From an uncultured Ignavibacteriota bacterium (lineage in GTDB: Bacteria; Bacteroidota; Ignavibacteria; UBA10030; UBA8401), in NCBI GenBank assembly GCA_903884005.1, contig CAISDA010000020.1:124001-188000 (forward strand): a DNA stretch of 64,000 nucleotides. Reading direction: 5' to 3'. The notes beneath the pieces are model-generated. The model saw nothing but the letters and a program-made list of their open reading frames with translations, was not told the origin of the DNA and searched no databases. The translations under genes were made by a program, and so were the position numbers. This document shows positions 19,249 through 29,231 of this stretch, one piece after another; within the stretch, counting starts at the first letter, position 1, and each line of letters begins with the position of its first letter.

Positions 19249-20004
19249 TTACTTCTGCTGAGACCGAGATTGAATTTGATGGAGTTTTTTTTCAACCTGC
19301 GAATGAATGTCGATAATTGCATCGTCTCCCGCATATTTCGTATAGACGACGTCCGACAGTTCCACCAGCGAACGCACCACGGCTTCGATGACGGACGACT
19401 GTTTGCGCAGATCTGCGACGAGCTGCAGTATCGGCTCGGCCGTGTCCTTGTCCAGCGTCTTGTTGATGTGGCGCTCCGTGATGGAGGAGCGGAGCATGAT
19501 AATGGCAAGCGAGTTGTTCACATGGTGTGCGATCGTCCGCACGGTGGTTTGGAACATTTGAATGGCGATTCGCTGCTTTTCCTCTTCGACCCGTTTTTCA
19601 TCGCGTTCTCGAACCTCCCTGCGGAAGAGATAGCGTTCATGCACGCCCTCCAGGAGAATGGGCAGATGATGCAATTCCAGTCGTTCTTTCCGCGCATAGT
19701 CGTACGCCCCGTATTTCATCGCCTTGACGGCGATATCGTCCGTGCCTGCCGCCGTCAGCAGGATCACCGGCGTATCGATTGCGTTGTCGCTCATCCATTG
19801 CAACACCTGTATCCCCGTCATGGTGCCGAGGTAGTAATCCAGCAGGATGATATCGACGGGCGTCTCGCGCAGAATGTCCATTCCCTCTTCTCCGGAATCC
19901 GCTGTCAAGACCGTGAAACGCTCGCTCGACCGCAGGTCCATGGCCAGGACGGTAGAGAACGCCTTTTCGTCGTCGACGATCAATACTGTGAGTGGAGTCT
20001 TCAT
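19249..20004 (-). CDS. Response regulator receiver domain plus DHp-like helix, no HATPase domain
   Basis: REC 'TVLIVDDEKAFS...IILLDYYLGTMTG...PVILLTAAG'; downstream 'QMFQTTVRTIAHHVNNSLAIIMLRSSI'; ends at 251 aa. Confidence 0.8.
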   Translation of the reverse strand: MKTPLTVLIVDDEKAFSTVLAMDLRSSERFTVLTADSGEEGMDILRETPVDIILLDYYLGTMTGIQVLQWMSDNAIDTPVILLTAAGTDDIAVKAMKYGAYDYARKERLELHHLPILLEGVHERYLFRREVRERDEKRVEEEKQRIAIQMFQTTVRTIAHHVNNSLAIIMLRSSITERHINKTLDKDTAEPILQLVADLRKQSSVIEAVVRSLVELSDVVYTKYAGDDAIIDIHSQVEKKLHQIQSRSQQK

Positions 20005-20126
20005 CGTTGCCTTTCAAAGCTGGATTGTACCGGAGACCGGCGTAATGTGCCATGGGACGGATCGTAACGCTCACCGTACATGGAACAGCAAAACCGTATG
20101 AAAGGTTTATGTGTCAATGATAATAT

Positions 20127-21299
20127 TTATTTTTTCAATATCCAAAAAATTATTCCGGCTGCGGCGGATAATGCCGCACCGAAATAAAAAGGCGACGGAA
20201 CGCCGACATAATTCCATAAGAGGCCCGCAATGAGGCTCGAGAAGAATGTCGCAAATCCCGTGACGGTATAGAAGAAACCGATCGCCGTGCCGCGCTGTCC
20301 CGAAGGCACCATCTCTGCGATATACGCCTTCCCGACGCCTTCATTCATCGCCATGAACAGGCCGTAGGCGGGGAACAACACCCACATGAGCTCCTTCTGC
20401 TGCGCAGCCGCGAATCCGGCATAGACCGCTGAAAATAAAAACAGGGAGGCGGTGAGCACGCGTTTCGCACCGAACCGGTCTGCCAGTTTTCCGAAGGGAT
20501 AGGAGAGCAGCGAGTAGATGCTGTTGAAGAGCACATACAGGAGCACGGTTGTCTGCGTCGAATACCCGAGATGCTGCGAACGCAGTATGAGAAAGGCGTC
20601 CGAACTGTTGCCAAGCGTGAAGAGCATGCTCACGGCAAGGAATTGCCTGAACGGCACGCCGAATTGAGACACGGACATGCTCAGCGGCAGCGGCGTCTGC
20701 CGCACATCATGGTTCGGTTCCCTTACGAATACGATCAGCACGCACACGCCGATGAATGCGGGGATGGATGCGATGAGAAAAATGAGGGAATAGTGATTGT
20801 GCACGAGCGCCAGCAGCATGAGCGCCGTCAACGGGCCGATGATGGCTCCGATCGTGTCCATTGACCGGTGAAGCCCGAACGCCGCCCCGCGCGCGCCGGC
20901 ATCGGTCGAGTCGGCAATTAACGCATCGCGTGCGGCGGTGCGGATCCCCTTGCCGAACCGATCCATGAAGCGCGCACCCAGCACTGCCGTCCAAGACGCT
21001 GCAAACGCCAGCAGCACCTTTGCCGCAGACCCGAGCACATATCCTGATGCCACAAATCCCTTGCGGTTGTGCAGTCTGTCAGAGAGCCATCCCGAAAACA
21101 CCTTTAAGATGCTCGCGGTGGCTTCGGCGGTTCCTTCAATGAGCCCGATCGCAGCCACGGGCGCGCCGAGCGTCACGGTGAGAAAAATCGGAATGATCGG
21201 ATACGCCATCTCGGATGCGAAGTCGTTCAACAGGCTTACCCATCCAAGGGCAAGCACGTTTTTATTTTTGAGGACGTCGTGGCGAGAACGTGTTTTCAT
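20127..21299 (-). CDS. MFS transporter
   Basis: Multi-TM hydrophobic protein, 'SGWLSDRLHNRKGFVASGY', 'RFMDRFGKGIRTAARDALIADS'. Confidence 0.88.
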   Translation of the reverse strand: MKTRSRHDVLKNKNVLALGWVSLLNDFASEMAYPIIPIFLTVTLGAPVAAIGLIEGTAEATASILKVFSGWLSDRLHNRKGFVASGYVLGSAAKVLLAFAASWTAVLGARFMDRFGKGIRTAARDALIADSTDAGARGAAFGLHRSMDTIGAIIGPLTALMLLALVHNHYSLIFLIASIPAFIGVCVLIVFVREPNHDVRQTPLPLSMSVSQFGVPFRQFLAVSMLFTLGNSSDAFLILRSQHLGYSTQTTVLLYVLFNSIYSLLSYPFGKLADRFGAKRVLTASLFLFSAVYAGFAAAQQKELMWVLFPAYGLFMAMNEGVGKAYIAEMVPSGQRGTAIGFFYTVTGFATFFSSLIAGLLWNYVGVPSPFYFGAALSAAAGIIFWILKK

Positions 21300-21714
21300 C
21301 GGGCAAGAGTGGTGAATAGTGTGTGATTCTCCAGAGCGATGTTTTTTTACGAAAAACACGGAAGAGTGAAAGCAATAATGATGTCACTCCGAACAAAGAG
21401 TCAACCCCAGTCTCACAAAAAATACACGAATCCCGAATGAAAAGCAATGACACGTATCCCCCGGCGCGTCCGTCCGCGCGGCGATCCCCGCGTCGAACGA
21501 TGTGATACCGATGAGCGCGTCGAGTACCCTGGGCAACGCCGGCCTTTACCGATCGGGCCATGACATCAGACCAGGAGACGCGTGCCGCGGGTGTATCATA
21601 TGTAAAAATAATTTTCGTTATTACATATTGGTAGGTGTACAGTCTCTGCTTCAGAGAAATCGTACAATGCAGCGACCCATTGCATTACGAGGCCGTTTAT
21701 CTGTCGAGGAACGT

Positions 21715-24135
21715 ATGAAATCCTTTTGTGAGTTGCTTGCCATCCTGTGTGTGTGCGTTGCCCAGGCGTTCTCCCAAACAAAACCCGACATCATTATTTT
21801 TGACGACGGAGACAATGCAACATTCCACGACGCGTCGGTCGGCGTTGTCACATCGCCGAGCACGCTTGCGCGTGGAGGAGGGGGCGACAAATTGATCGTC
21901 GACGCCTCGCAGCATTATTCGGGGAGCAAGAGCGGAAAGTTGGAATGGAAGTCGGCCCCGGGAGGCGATTGGAAAATGTTTATCGCGAGCGCCGGGTGGC
22001 TTTCGTTGAATGCCGCAGCCTACGACAGCCTCGTGTTCTTCGTCAATTCGCGTGGTGCGATCGCCGCAGCGCAGCTGCCGACGATCGGACTCGAGACAAG
22101 TTCGAATAAAGTATCCGTTCTTGCCGGCCTCGCTTCGTATCTTCCGGCCGGCACAGACGCAGACACAACAACATGGCAGCGCATTGCGCTGCCGCTCACG
22201 GTGTTCTCAGGATTCGATCTTTCGATTCTCAAGGATGTGAACTTTCACCAGAACGCGGCTGACAATATTCTGCACACGATGTGGATCGATAATATCCGCA
22301 TCGTCGTGAAGGGAAGCACACCCGATACGACGAAGCCCGGCGCAGTGCACAACCTTGTGTCGCGTTCAGGCGACAAAAGCATCGTCCTGCACTGGGATCG
22401 TACTGCGGACAAGAACACCGCCGGATACAATGTCTACAGGGCTGCAAGCATGTCGGGGCCGTTCTCCACAGTCTCGGCTTCCGTAGCATCGATCGCAGGG
22501 TTTTCCGATTGCTCGGTGTCGAACGGCCAAACGTACTATTACTGCGTGAGGGCTGTCAATGCAAGCCACACGGAAAGCTCGGCGTCGGACACCATTGCCG
22601 CTACGCCCAACGCCTTCGCCAATGACGATGCATTCCTGAATTATGTCGAACAGACGGCATTCGATTATTTTTGGTACGAGGCAAATTCCGCGAACGGACT
22701 CATCAAGGACCGCAGCACGCAAACGTCGTTGTGCAGCATCGCCTCGGTCGGATTCGGCCTGACGGCGATAGGGGTCGGTATCGACCGGGGTTGGATCACA
22801 CGCACTGAAGGACGGCAAAGAACACTCGTTACGCTCAATACATTTTGGAATGGCCCCCAAAGTGAACTCTCATCCGGCGTCATCGGCTATAAAGGATGGT
22901 TCTATCATTTTTTGGATATGACCACAGCCGTGCGATCGGGGACCACGGAACTCTCGTCCATCGATACCGGACTGTTGCTTGCCGGCATACTTTACTCCAG
23001 ACAATATTTTACAGGAGCCGACTCGGCCGAAACGATGATCCGGTCTCTCGCCGATTCGATCTACCGGCGTGTTGATTGGAATTGGATGTGCAATGGCGCA
23101 TCATCGCTTACGATGGGATGGGACCCGAATTCCAAATTTATCTCTGCCCGATGGATCGGCTTCAGTGAAGCGAGCATCCTCTATATTCTGGGCATGGGGG
23201 CTCCCGTCGCACCGCTGTCTGCGCCGTCGTGGACCGCGTGGACGAGCGGCTATACCTGGTCCCTCAACAAATGGCTTGGCGATTATTTTGTCGATTATCC
23301 CCCTCTTTTTGTGCATCAATATTCGCATTGTTGGGTCGATTTCCGAAACATTGCCGATGAGTACATGAAACTGCATGGCATCACATATTTCGAAAATTCG
23401 CGGCGTGCCACGCTCGCACAGCGCCTGTATTGCATGGACAATCCCAAAATTTTTTTCGGTTACGGTCCGAACATGTGGGGTATCACGGCCTCCGATATGC
23501 CGACAGGATACGGTGAGCGCGGTACAAATAAGAACGACGACGGAACGATCAATGCGACAGCCCCGGGAGGTTCAATGCCGTTTGCTCCCGAATTCTGTAT
23601 GCCCGCGCTGCGGAACATGTACGACACGTACCGGACAACAATCTGGACGGCGTACGGATTCTGTGATGCGTTCAATCTGAGTGTGAGCCCTGCCTGGTGG
23701 GACGCGAACGTGCTGGGGATCGATCAGGGGCCGATCATCATCATGGCGGAAAATTATCGCACGGGCAGCGTCTGGAAAACATTCATGAAAGACAAATACA
23801 TTGCGAGCGGATTGGCGCGCGCGGGATTCACAACGGTGACGGCCGCTGCCGAGGGAACACAACAGGCGCCAGCGGAATTTGCCTTGCACCAAAATTATCC
23901 CAACCCCTTTAATCCCTCAACGGAGATTCGATATTCGATCCCGTCTGCGGGAAGGGTTGTGCTGACAGTATTTTCCGTTTTGGGAAACGCGGTTGAGCGT
24001 CTCGTCGACGCCGATCAGGCTTCCGGCGCATATTCGGTCATGTTCAACGCGTCGCAATATGCAAGCGGAGTCTATTTCTACACATTGCGCTGCGGCACTT
24101 CGTCTCTGTCGCAAAAAATGATGCTGCTTCGGTGA
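21715..24135 (+). CDS. Secreted glucoamylase-like glycoside hydrolase (GH144-like) with N-terminal CBM-like region, FN3 and T9SS tail
   Basis: 'EQTAFDYFWYEANSANGLIKDRS...CSIASVGFGLTAIGVGIDRGWI', FN3 'VHNLVSRSGDKSIVLHWDRTADKNTAGYNVYRA', tail 'HQNYPNPFNPSTEIRYSIP'. Confidence 0.78.
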   Translation: MKSFCELLAILCVCVAQAFSQTKPDIIIFDDGDNATFHDASVGVVTSPSTLARGGGGDKLIVDASQHYSGSKSGKLEWKSAPGGDWKMFIASAGWLSLNAAAYDSLVFFVNSRGAIAAAQLPTIGLETSSNKVSVLAGLASYLPAGTDADTTTWQRIALPLTVFSGFDLSILKDVNFHQNAADNILHTMWIDNIRIVVKGSTPDTTKPGAVHNLVSRSGDKSIVLHWDRTADKNTAGYNVYRAASMSGPFSTVSASVASIAGFSDCSVSNGQTYYYCVRAVNASHTESSASDTIAATPNAFANDDAFLNYVEQTAFDYFWYEANSANGLIKDRSTQTSLCSIASVGFGLTAIGVGIDRGWITRTEGRQRTLVTLNTFWNGPQSELSSGVIGYKGWFYHFLDMTTAVRSGTTELSSIDTGLLLAGILYSRQYFTGADSAETMIRSLADSIYRRVDWNWMCNGASSLTMGWDPNSKFISARWIGFSEASILYILGMGAPVAPLSAPSWTAWTSGYTWSLNKWLGDYFVDYPPLFVHQYSHCWVDFRNIADEYMKLHGITYFENSRRATLAQRLYCMDNPKIFFGYGPNMWGITASDMPTGYGERGTNKNDDGTINATAPGGSMPFAPEFCMPALRNMYDTYRTTIWTAYGFCDAFNLSVSPAWWDANVLGIDQGPIIIMAENYRTGSVWKTFMKDKYIASGLARAGFTTVTAAAEGTQQAPAEFALHQNYPNPFNPSTEIRYSIPSAGRVVLTVFSVLGNAVERLVDADQASGAYSVMFNASQYASGVYFYTLRCGTSSLSQKMMLLR

Positions 24136-24215
24136 CGTTGAATATGAACAATGAGTAATGACTCGGGCGGCTGGCCCGACAAACGGAAAATTACCTATCT
24201 ACTCGTATCGCATGT

Positions 24216-26930
24216 ATGCCCGATTATAGACTCACGCTTGATCCATCACGTGCACGCTCCACGGTTTCGCTCAACGGCGTCTGGGAGATCGCCGGCGGCG
24301 ATGCCGCAGCCCCGTCGATGCCCTTCGAACGCACTGTTCCCGTGCCGTCTCTAGTGGATTGTGCCGAGCCTCCGTATCAATGGCAGCAGTACGACTATCA
24401 TTGGTACCGCACACACTTTTCCATCCACGGGGAAGGGGAGATCCGTTCGTTGTTTCTGAAACTGTATCAGAGCATGTTCGGCACGGCGGTCTGGGTCAAT
24501 GGTGAAAAGGCCGGCGAGTCCATCAGCTGCTACACGTCGCAGGAATACAAGGTCGACGAATACTGCAACGACGGTCTGCCCAACGAAATTCTCGTCCGCG
24601 TCGGCGCAAAACAGACGCTGCCGCCCGAAAGCGCCGTCGGGCACGATCAGGAGATGCATGTCTATACTCCCGGCATTTGGGGAGACGTCGAGGTGTTTGC
24701 ATGCGGAGAGGCACGCGTGAATTCGATGCAGACCGTGCCGCATCCGGAACGGAACGTCGTCGAAGTGCGCGTCGTGGTCGAAAACTATTCCTCCACGTCG
24801 CGTCATATTACCGTCACTGGATCTGTGTGCGAGAAACGATCGCGCCGTCCGGTCTCCGACGCCATTCCCAAACAGGTCGCGCTCTCCGCCTACGGCAGTG
24901 AACTCATCGTCTTTCAGATCCCCATCGAAGGGATGCAGCTGTGGTCCGTCGAGTCGCCGTTTCTCTACGAAGCGGCGATGACCGTGGTTGAAGGCGGCGT
25001 GCTTCACGATGCAGCCCCGGCGGTGTTCGGCATGCGCGATTTTACGATCGTCGGGTCCGACTTTTATTTGAACGGGAAAAAAATATTTCTGCGCGGCGGC
25101 AATATTGCGCTCCACCGATTCTTCTCCGACCCGCAGCGCGGAGTGCTCCCATGGGACGAAGCGTGGGTGAAAAAAATTCTCGTCGATATTCCCAAGGAGC
25201 ACCATTTCAATTTTTTCCGGAACCACATCGGCCCGCTCTATCACCGGTGGTACGACATCGCGGATGAGCACGGCATCCTCCTGCAGAACGAATGGCGGTT
25301 CTGGCCTTCCACGGGCACGAAGCCGCAGATCATGAAGGAATTCACCGAATGGATCACGGATGCCTGCAACCATCCGAGCGTTGTGATGTGGGACCCGCTC
25401 AATGAATCGTCCGACGATGTCATCCGGTACGAGATCGTCCCCGAAATGAAGCTGCTCGATCCGACGCGTCCGTGGGAGTCGGTGGACTGCATGGAACAGC
25501 ATCCGTACATTTATTCGCTGGGCATGGTGCTGAACAACAGGAAATTCGGCTTCGCCACGTCGCTGGGCGAGATAGAAGCATCGCCGACGCCGTCCGTTGT
25601 GAACGAGTTCCTGTGGTGGTGGCTGAACACGGAGAATGCCCCGACCTCGCTCATGGAAGGCGTGACCGAACGATGGCTGGGACGCAGCTACACCCGCGAA
25701 GAGCTGATCGAACGGCAGTCGTTTCTGGCGCAGGAGCTCTGCGAGCTTTTCCGGCGCATTCGCGTGAAGGCGATCCAGCCGTTTGTCTATCTCAGCAACA
25801 GCGACGGCCCGACGGGAAATTGGTTCGAAGGGCATATCGCCGACGCCCGCCCGAAGCCGGTGCTTGCCGCGCTGAAAAATGCGTTTGCGCCGTTCGGTCT
25901 GAGCATCGAGCTCTGGGACCGCCATTTTTTTGCGGGAGAGAAAAAAAACGTGCGCATCGTCGTCTTCAACGATACGCAGAAGGACAAGCGGGGAACGCTC
26001 CGAATTTCCCTGCACCCGGAAGCCAAGAGCACAGGTCTGTCCACCGCCATCGAGTGCGAGACGGTGCACGTCACGGTCCCTGCAGCCGACCTTGTGTCGG
26101 CGCATGTCACTTTCACGGTGCCGGATCATACCGGAACGTATACGCTCAGTGCCGAGCTGATCCCCGAACCCGATATGTCGCTCTTCGCCGCCAGCGCCAA
26201 TGCTCATGACGAGCCGCCGTCGACCGCTCGCAGCGAAAAGGCCGTGCATGTGTTCGAACCCGTGGCGGTCTATCCCAGTCTGTATGCCGGACGGTGTGCG
26301 GTGCTTGACCCGAGCGGAGAGATCCAGTCGTATCTGAAACTGCCGAAAAAAGAATTCACACTCGATCGCGATACCGCTGTGCTCATCACGCACGGAAATA
26401 TTATCGCGCATCCCCTCTACCAGCGCTCGGTCAACGAGATCTCCGCATTCGTGCAGACAGGCGGAACGCTGATCGTCATAGAGCCTGAATATAAAATTAT
26501 CGGATCTGCCGTTGTGACGCTCGTCCATGATGTGGAGCTCACGATCGCGCATCGCCCGGATCCGGACAAGGGCGGATATGATTCGTATGTCTTTGCAGAA
26601 GACGAATCACATCCGCTGTGGAAGGGGATCGCGAAGGAGCACATGATGATGTTCAACGGCGCGTATGGAGGAGAGGTTGTGTCGCAATACGATGTAACGC
26701 CCTCTGCGCATCATCGCGTGCATGCATCGTGCGGCCTCGGATTGACGGTGAAGGCGCTGTTCGAAATGCAGTATGCCAAAGGAAAGATCCTCGTTTCGCG
26801 CCTGCAATGCCGCGGACGCCTCACGGACACACCCGGCTCGCAGAATCTCTATGCGCGCCGCGTCGATCCCGTCATGCAGTGTCTGCTCATCAACATGATC
26901 GAGTACGCCGAATTGAAAATTCGCCTGTAG
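24216..26930 (+). CDS. Glycoside hydrolase family 2-like protein
   Basis: GH2 sugar-binding 'SLNGVWEIAGGD', 'GTAVWVNGEKAGE', 'VMWDPLNESSDD' acid/base-type NE motif, 'VVNEFLWWW' candidate nucleophile. Confidence 0.75.
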   Translation: MPDYRLTLDPSRARSTVSLNGVWEIAGGDAAAPSMPFERTVPVPSLVDCAEPPYQWQQYDYHWYRTHFSIHGEGEIRSLFLKLYQSMFGTAVWVNGEKAGESISCYTSQEYKVDEYCNDGLPNEILVRVGAKQTLPPESAVGHDQEMHVYTPGIWGDVEVFACGEARVNSMQTVPHPERNVVEVRVVVENYSSTSRHITVTGSVCEKRSRRPVSDAIPKQVALSAYGSELIVFQIPIEGMQLWSVESPFLYEAAMTVVEGGVLHDAAPAVFGMRDFTIVGSDFYLNGKKIFLRGGNIALHRFFSDPQRGVLPWDEAWVKKILVDIPKEHHFNFFRNHIGPLYHRWYDIADEHGILLQNEWRFWPSTGTKPQIMKEFTEWITDACNHPSVVMWDPLNESSDDVIRYEIVPEMKLLDPTRPWESVDCMEQHPYIYSLGMVLNNRKFGFATSLGEIEASPTPSVVNEFLWWWLNTENAPTSLMEGVTERWLGRSYTREELIERQSFLAQELCELFRRIRVKAIQPFVYLSNSDGPTGNWFEGHIADARPKPVLAALKNAFAPFGLSIELWDRHFFAGEKKNVRIVVFNDTQKDKRGTLRISLHPEAKSTGLSTAIECETVHVTVPAADLVSAHVTFTVPDHTGTYTLSAELIPEPDMSLFAASANAHDEPPSTARSEKAVHVFEPVAVYPSLYAGRCAVLDPSGEIQSYLKLPKKEFTLDRDTAVLITHGNIIAHPLYQRSVNEISAFVQTGGTLIVIEPEYKIIGSAVVTLVHDVELTIAHRPDPDKGGYDSYVFAEDESHPLWKGIAKEHMMMFNGAYGGEVVSQYDVTPSAHHRVHASCGLGLTVKALFEMQYAKGKILVSRLQCRGRLTDTPGSQNLYARRVDPVMQCLLINMIEYAELKIRL

Positions 26931-27210
26931 GGCGCACAGAGTCTCGTCCTGTCCTGCCGCAACGGCGCTTCATCCGGCTGCGAAAAAAAACCACACAAGG
27001 ATCTATCCCCGGCGGTTTGGCCGCACTTCCGCTATTGCCGCGTCATTCCCGCGCGTGGCACAAAAAAAAGAGAATGATTTCCCTCCTTCGGTCCGGGACG
27101 GAAGAGCGCGACGGACATTCTACGACATTCTCTATAGGAAAAAATCAGACGAAAAAATATTAAATTAAAATTTTAAAAATAATGCTTCTGAGATTAATAT
27201 TTTCTAAATT

Positions 27211-27236
27211 CCTACAAACCGTGTAGGATGTATAAT
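27211..27236 (+). promoter_or_regulatory. Putative promoter/operator upstream of the histidine kinase gene
   Basis: Inverted repeat CCTACA-aaccg-TGTAGG (27211-27227) directly upstream of TATAAT (27231-27236). Confidence 0.45.
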
Positions 27237-27339
27237 GTGTGCGCATCCGTACCATCGTCGACCGGCGTTGTGCGATGCCGGCAAGAGAGCCAAATAGCAA
27301 GCTGATTGGCACTGTCAACTACGATTATTACACTGAACT

Positions 27340-28464
27340 TTGGACAACCCAACATTAGAATCGAACTCAGGCAGTCAGGCCCATACGGATGAGCCGCAGG
27401 CTGGCGGTCAATTGAACGATTATCTCCAAAAGATCATCAATTCAATTGCCACTCCGGTCGTTGTCAAGGACAAACACCACCGGTGGGTGCTGCTCAACGA
27501 TGCGTGCTGTTCATTCATCGGACGGACTCGCGAGGAACTCAGGGGAAAAACCGATTACGATTATTTCCCGAAGCAGCAGGCGGATGTATTCTGGGAGATG
27601 GACGATCAGGTGCTGCTGACGCGGCGGGAAAATATCAACGAAGAGCAGCTGACCGATTCGAACGGCGTCACCCATACGATCCTGACCAAAAAAAATATCT
27701 ATGTCGATGCGGCGGATGAACCGTTCATCGTCGTTGTCATCACGGACATTACCGACAGAAAAAAATTCGAAGATGCACTGACCAGCTCGCATCAGCAGCT
27801 CAGGAAACTTTCTGCCCATACCGAAGCGATGGTCGAAGAAGAACGCACGCGGATCGCCCGCGCAGTGCATGACGAACTCGGACAGTCGCTCACAGCATTG
27901 AAGATGGACTGTGCATGGCTGGAGCGGCGCTTTACCGAAGGGCAGACCGATCTTCTTGCACGCACGCAGATGATGGCGCGCATGATCGACGAAACCATCA
28001 CGACCGTTCGCCGGATCTCGATGGAACTGCGGCCTGAAATGCTGGACGACCTCGGCCTCGCGGCCACGCTCGAATGGCAGCTCCAGGAATTCAAGAAGCG
28101 GACAGGGATCGACTATACCGCGAGCATCATACCGAAGGACATCCGGGTCGGCGATACGATCAGTACGGCGGTGTATCGCGTGTTCCAGGAAACATTAACC
28201 AACATCGTCCGGCACGCGCAGGCGACCAGAATCGATGTGCTCCTGACCGCGGATGCGCACATGCTGCTCATGCAGGTTCGCGACGACGGCATCGGCATGA
28301 CGAACGAACAGCGCACACAGACCGCATCGCTGGGTCTGCTGGGCATCCGCGAACGCGTCGGTTTTCTCGGCGGCGTCACAGAGATCGGCGGAGAGCCCGG
28401 ACACGGAACGACAATTGAAATCAAAATTCCACTTACCCATACAAATTTTGGAGGTACACCATGA
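27340..28464 (+). CDS. PAS-domain sensor histidine kinase (HisKA_3 / NarX-like)
   Basis: PAS 'INSIATPVVVKDKHHRWVLLNDACCSFIGRTREELRGKTDYDYFP'; H-box 'RIARAVHDELGQSLTALKMD'; HATPase 'GIGMTNEQRTQTASLGLLGIRERV'. TTG start; exact start uncertain. Confidence 0.92.
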   Translation: MDNPTLESNSGSQAHTDEPQAGGQLNDYLQKIINSIATPVVVKDKHHRWVLLNDACCSFIGRTREELRGKTDYDYFPKQQADVFWEMDDQVLLTRRENINEEQLTDSNGVTHTILTKKNIYVDAADEPFIVVVITDITDRKKFEDALTSSHQQLRKLSAHTEAMVEEERTRIARAVHDELGQSLTALKMDCAWLERRFTEGQTDLLARTQMMARMIDETITTVRRISMELRPEMLDDLGLAATLEWQLQEFKKRTGIDYTASIIPKDIRVGDTISTAVYRVFQETLTNIVRHAQATRIDVLLTADAHMLLMQVRDDGIGMTNEQRTQTASLGLLGIRERVGFLGGVTEIGGEPGHGTTIEIKIPLTHTNFGGTP

Positions 28465-29093
28465 TTCACATTCTCATCGTCGATGACCACGTTATTATCC
28501 GGCGCGGCTTAAAAGATATTCTTTCGGAAGACCCCGAATGCTCAATCGCCGGTGAAGCAGGGACCTACGAGGAAATGATGGGGTTGATGAAAACGACGAA
28601 GATCGACGTGATCCTTTTAGACCTGGGACTGCCCGATAAGAATGGATTGGATATTATAGAAGAGGTTGTCGGGAAAAAAAATACACCCCCGATTCTTGTG
28701 CTCTCCGTGCATTCCGAAGATCATTACGGCGTGCGCGTGCTGAAAGCGGGAGCATCGGGCTACATGAACAAGGAAGTCGCGCCCACCGATCTCATTGCTG
28801 CGGTGAAAAAAGTTGCCGGCGGCGGAAAATACGTCTCCGCCACGCTTGCCGAAAAAATTGCGGGACGCCTCTATGCCGATGCCGACATGGCCATTCACGA
28901 CCTGCTCTCGAACCGTGAATTTCAAGTGATGAAAATGATCGCCTCGGGCAAGACGCTCACCGAGATCGGCATTGAGCTCGGACTGAGCGTGAAGACCATC
29001 AGCACATACCGCATGCGCATCATGGAAAAAACACGTATGCGAACGAATTCCGAGCTGACGCATTACGCGTTCCAACACAAGCTCGTGGAATAA
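28461..29093 (+). CDS. NarL/FixJ-family response regulator
   Basis: REC 'ILIVDDHVIIRRGLKDIL', 'DVILLDLGLPDKNGLD', LuxR HTH 'LSNREFQVMKMIASGKTLTEIGIELGLSVKTISTYRMRIMEK'; ATGA overlap with kinase. Confidence 0.96.
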   Translation: MIHILIVDDHVIIRRGLKDILSEDPECSIAGEAGTYEEMMGLMKTTKIDVILLDLGLPDKNGLDIIEEVVGKKNTPPILVLSVHSEDHYGVRVLKAGASGYMNKEVAPTDLIAAVKKVAGGGKYVSATLAEKIAGRLYADADMAIHDLLSNREFQVMKMIASGKTLTEIGIELGLSVKTISTYRMRIMEKTRMRTNSELTHYAFQHKLVE

Positions 29094-29158
29094 CACCGCC
29101 GGCCGCACGGCACGACCCTCATCCGCACAGTGCGCGCTGGAACGGCGTATTCGAACGT

Positions 29159-29194
29159 ACCATTGTAGGGCGAGATGTCATCTCGCCCTATGGT
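29159..29194. repeat. Perfect palindrome between convergent genes (REP-like or bidirectional terminator)
   Basis: TAGGGCGAGATG-t-CATCTCGCCCTA at 29166-29190, flanked by ACCA (29159) and TGGT (29191), then GTTTTA. Confidence 0.75.
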
Positions 29195-29231
29195 GTTTTA
29201 AATACGGACCGCGAATTCGCAGACGGCATCA

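Noticed and set aside
24351-26552. 733-aa antisense ORF
   Set aside because: Lies entirely opposite the well-supported GH2-like gene; R/H-rich composition typical of a GC-rich shadow frame, no recognisable domain.
26928-26950. 'TGTAGGGCGCACAGAG' as another copy of the dispersed palindrome
   Set aside because: Only the left half resembles the element; no matching right arm.
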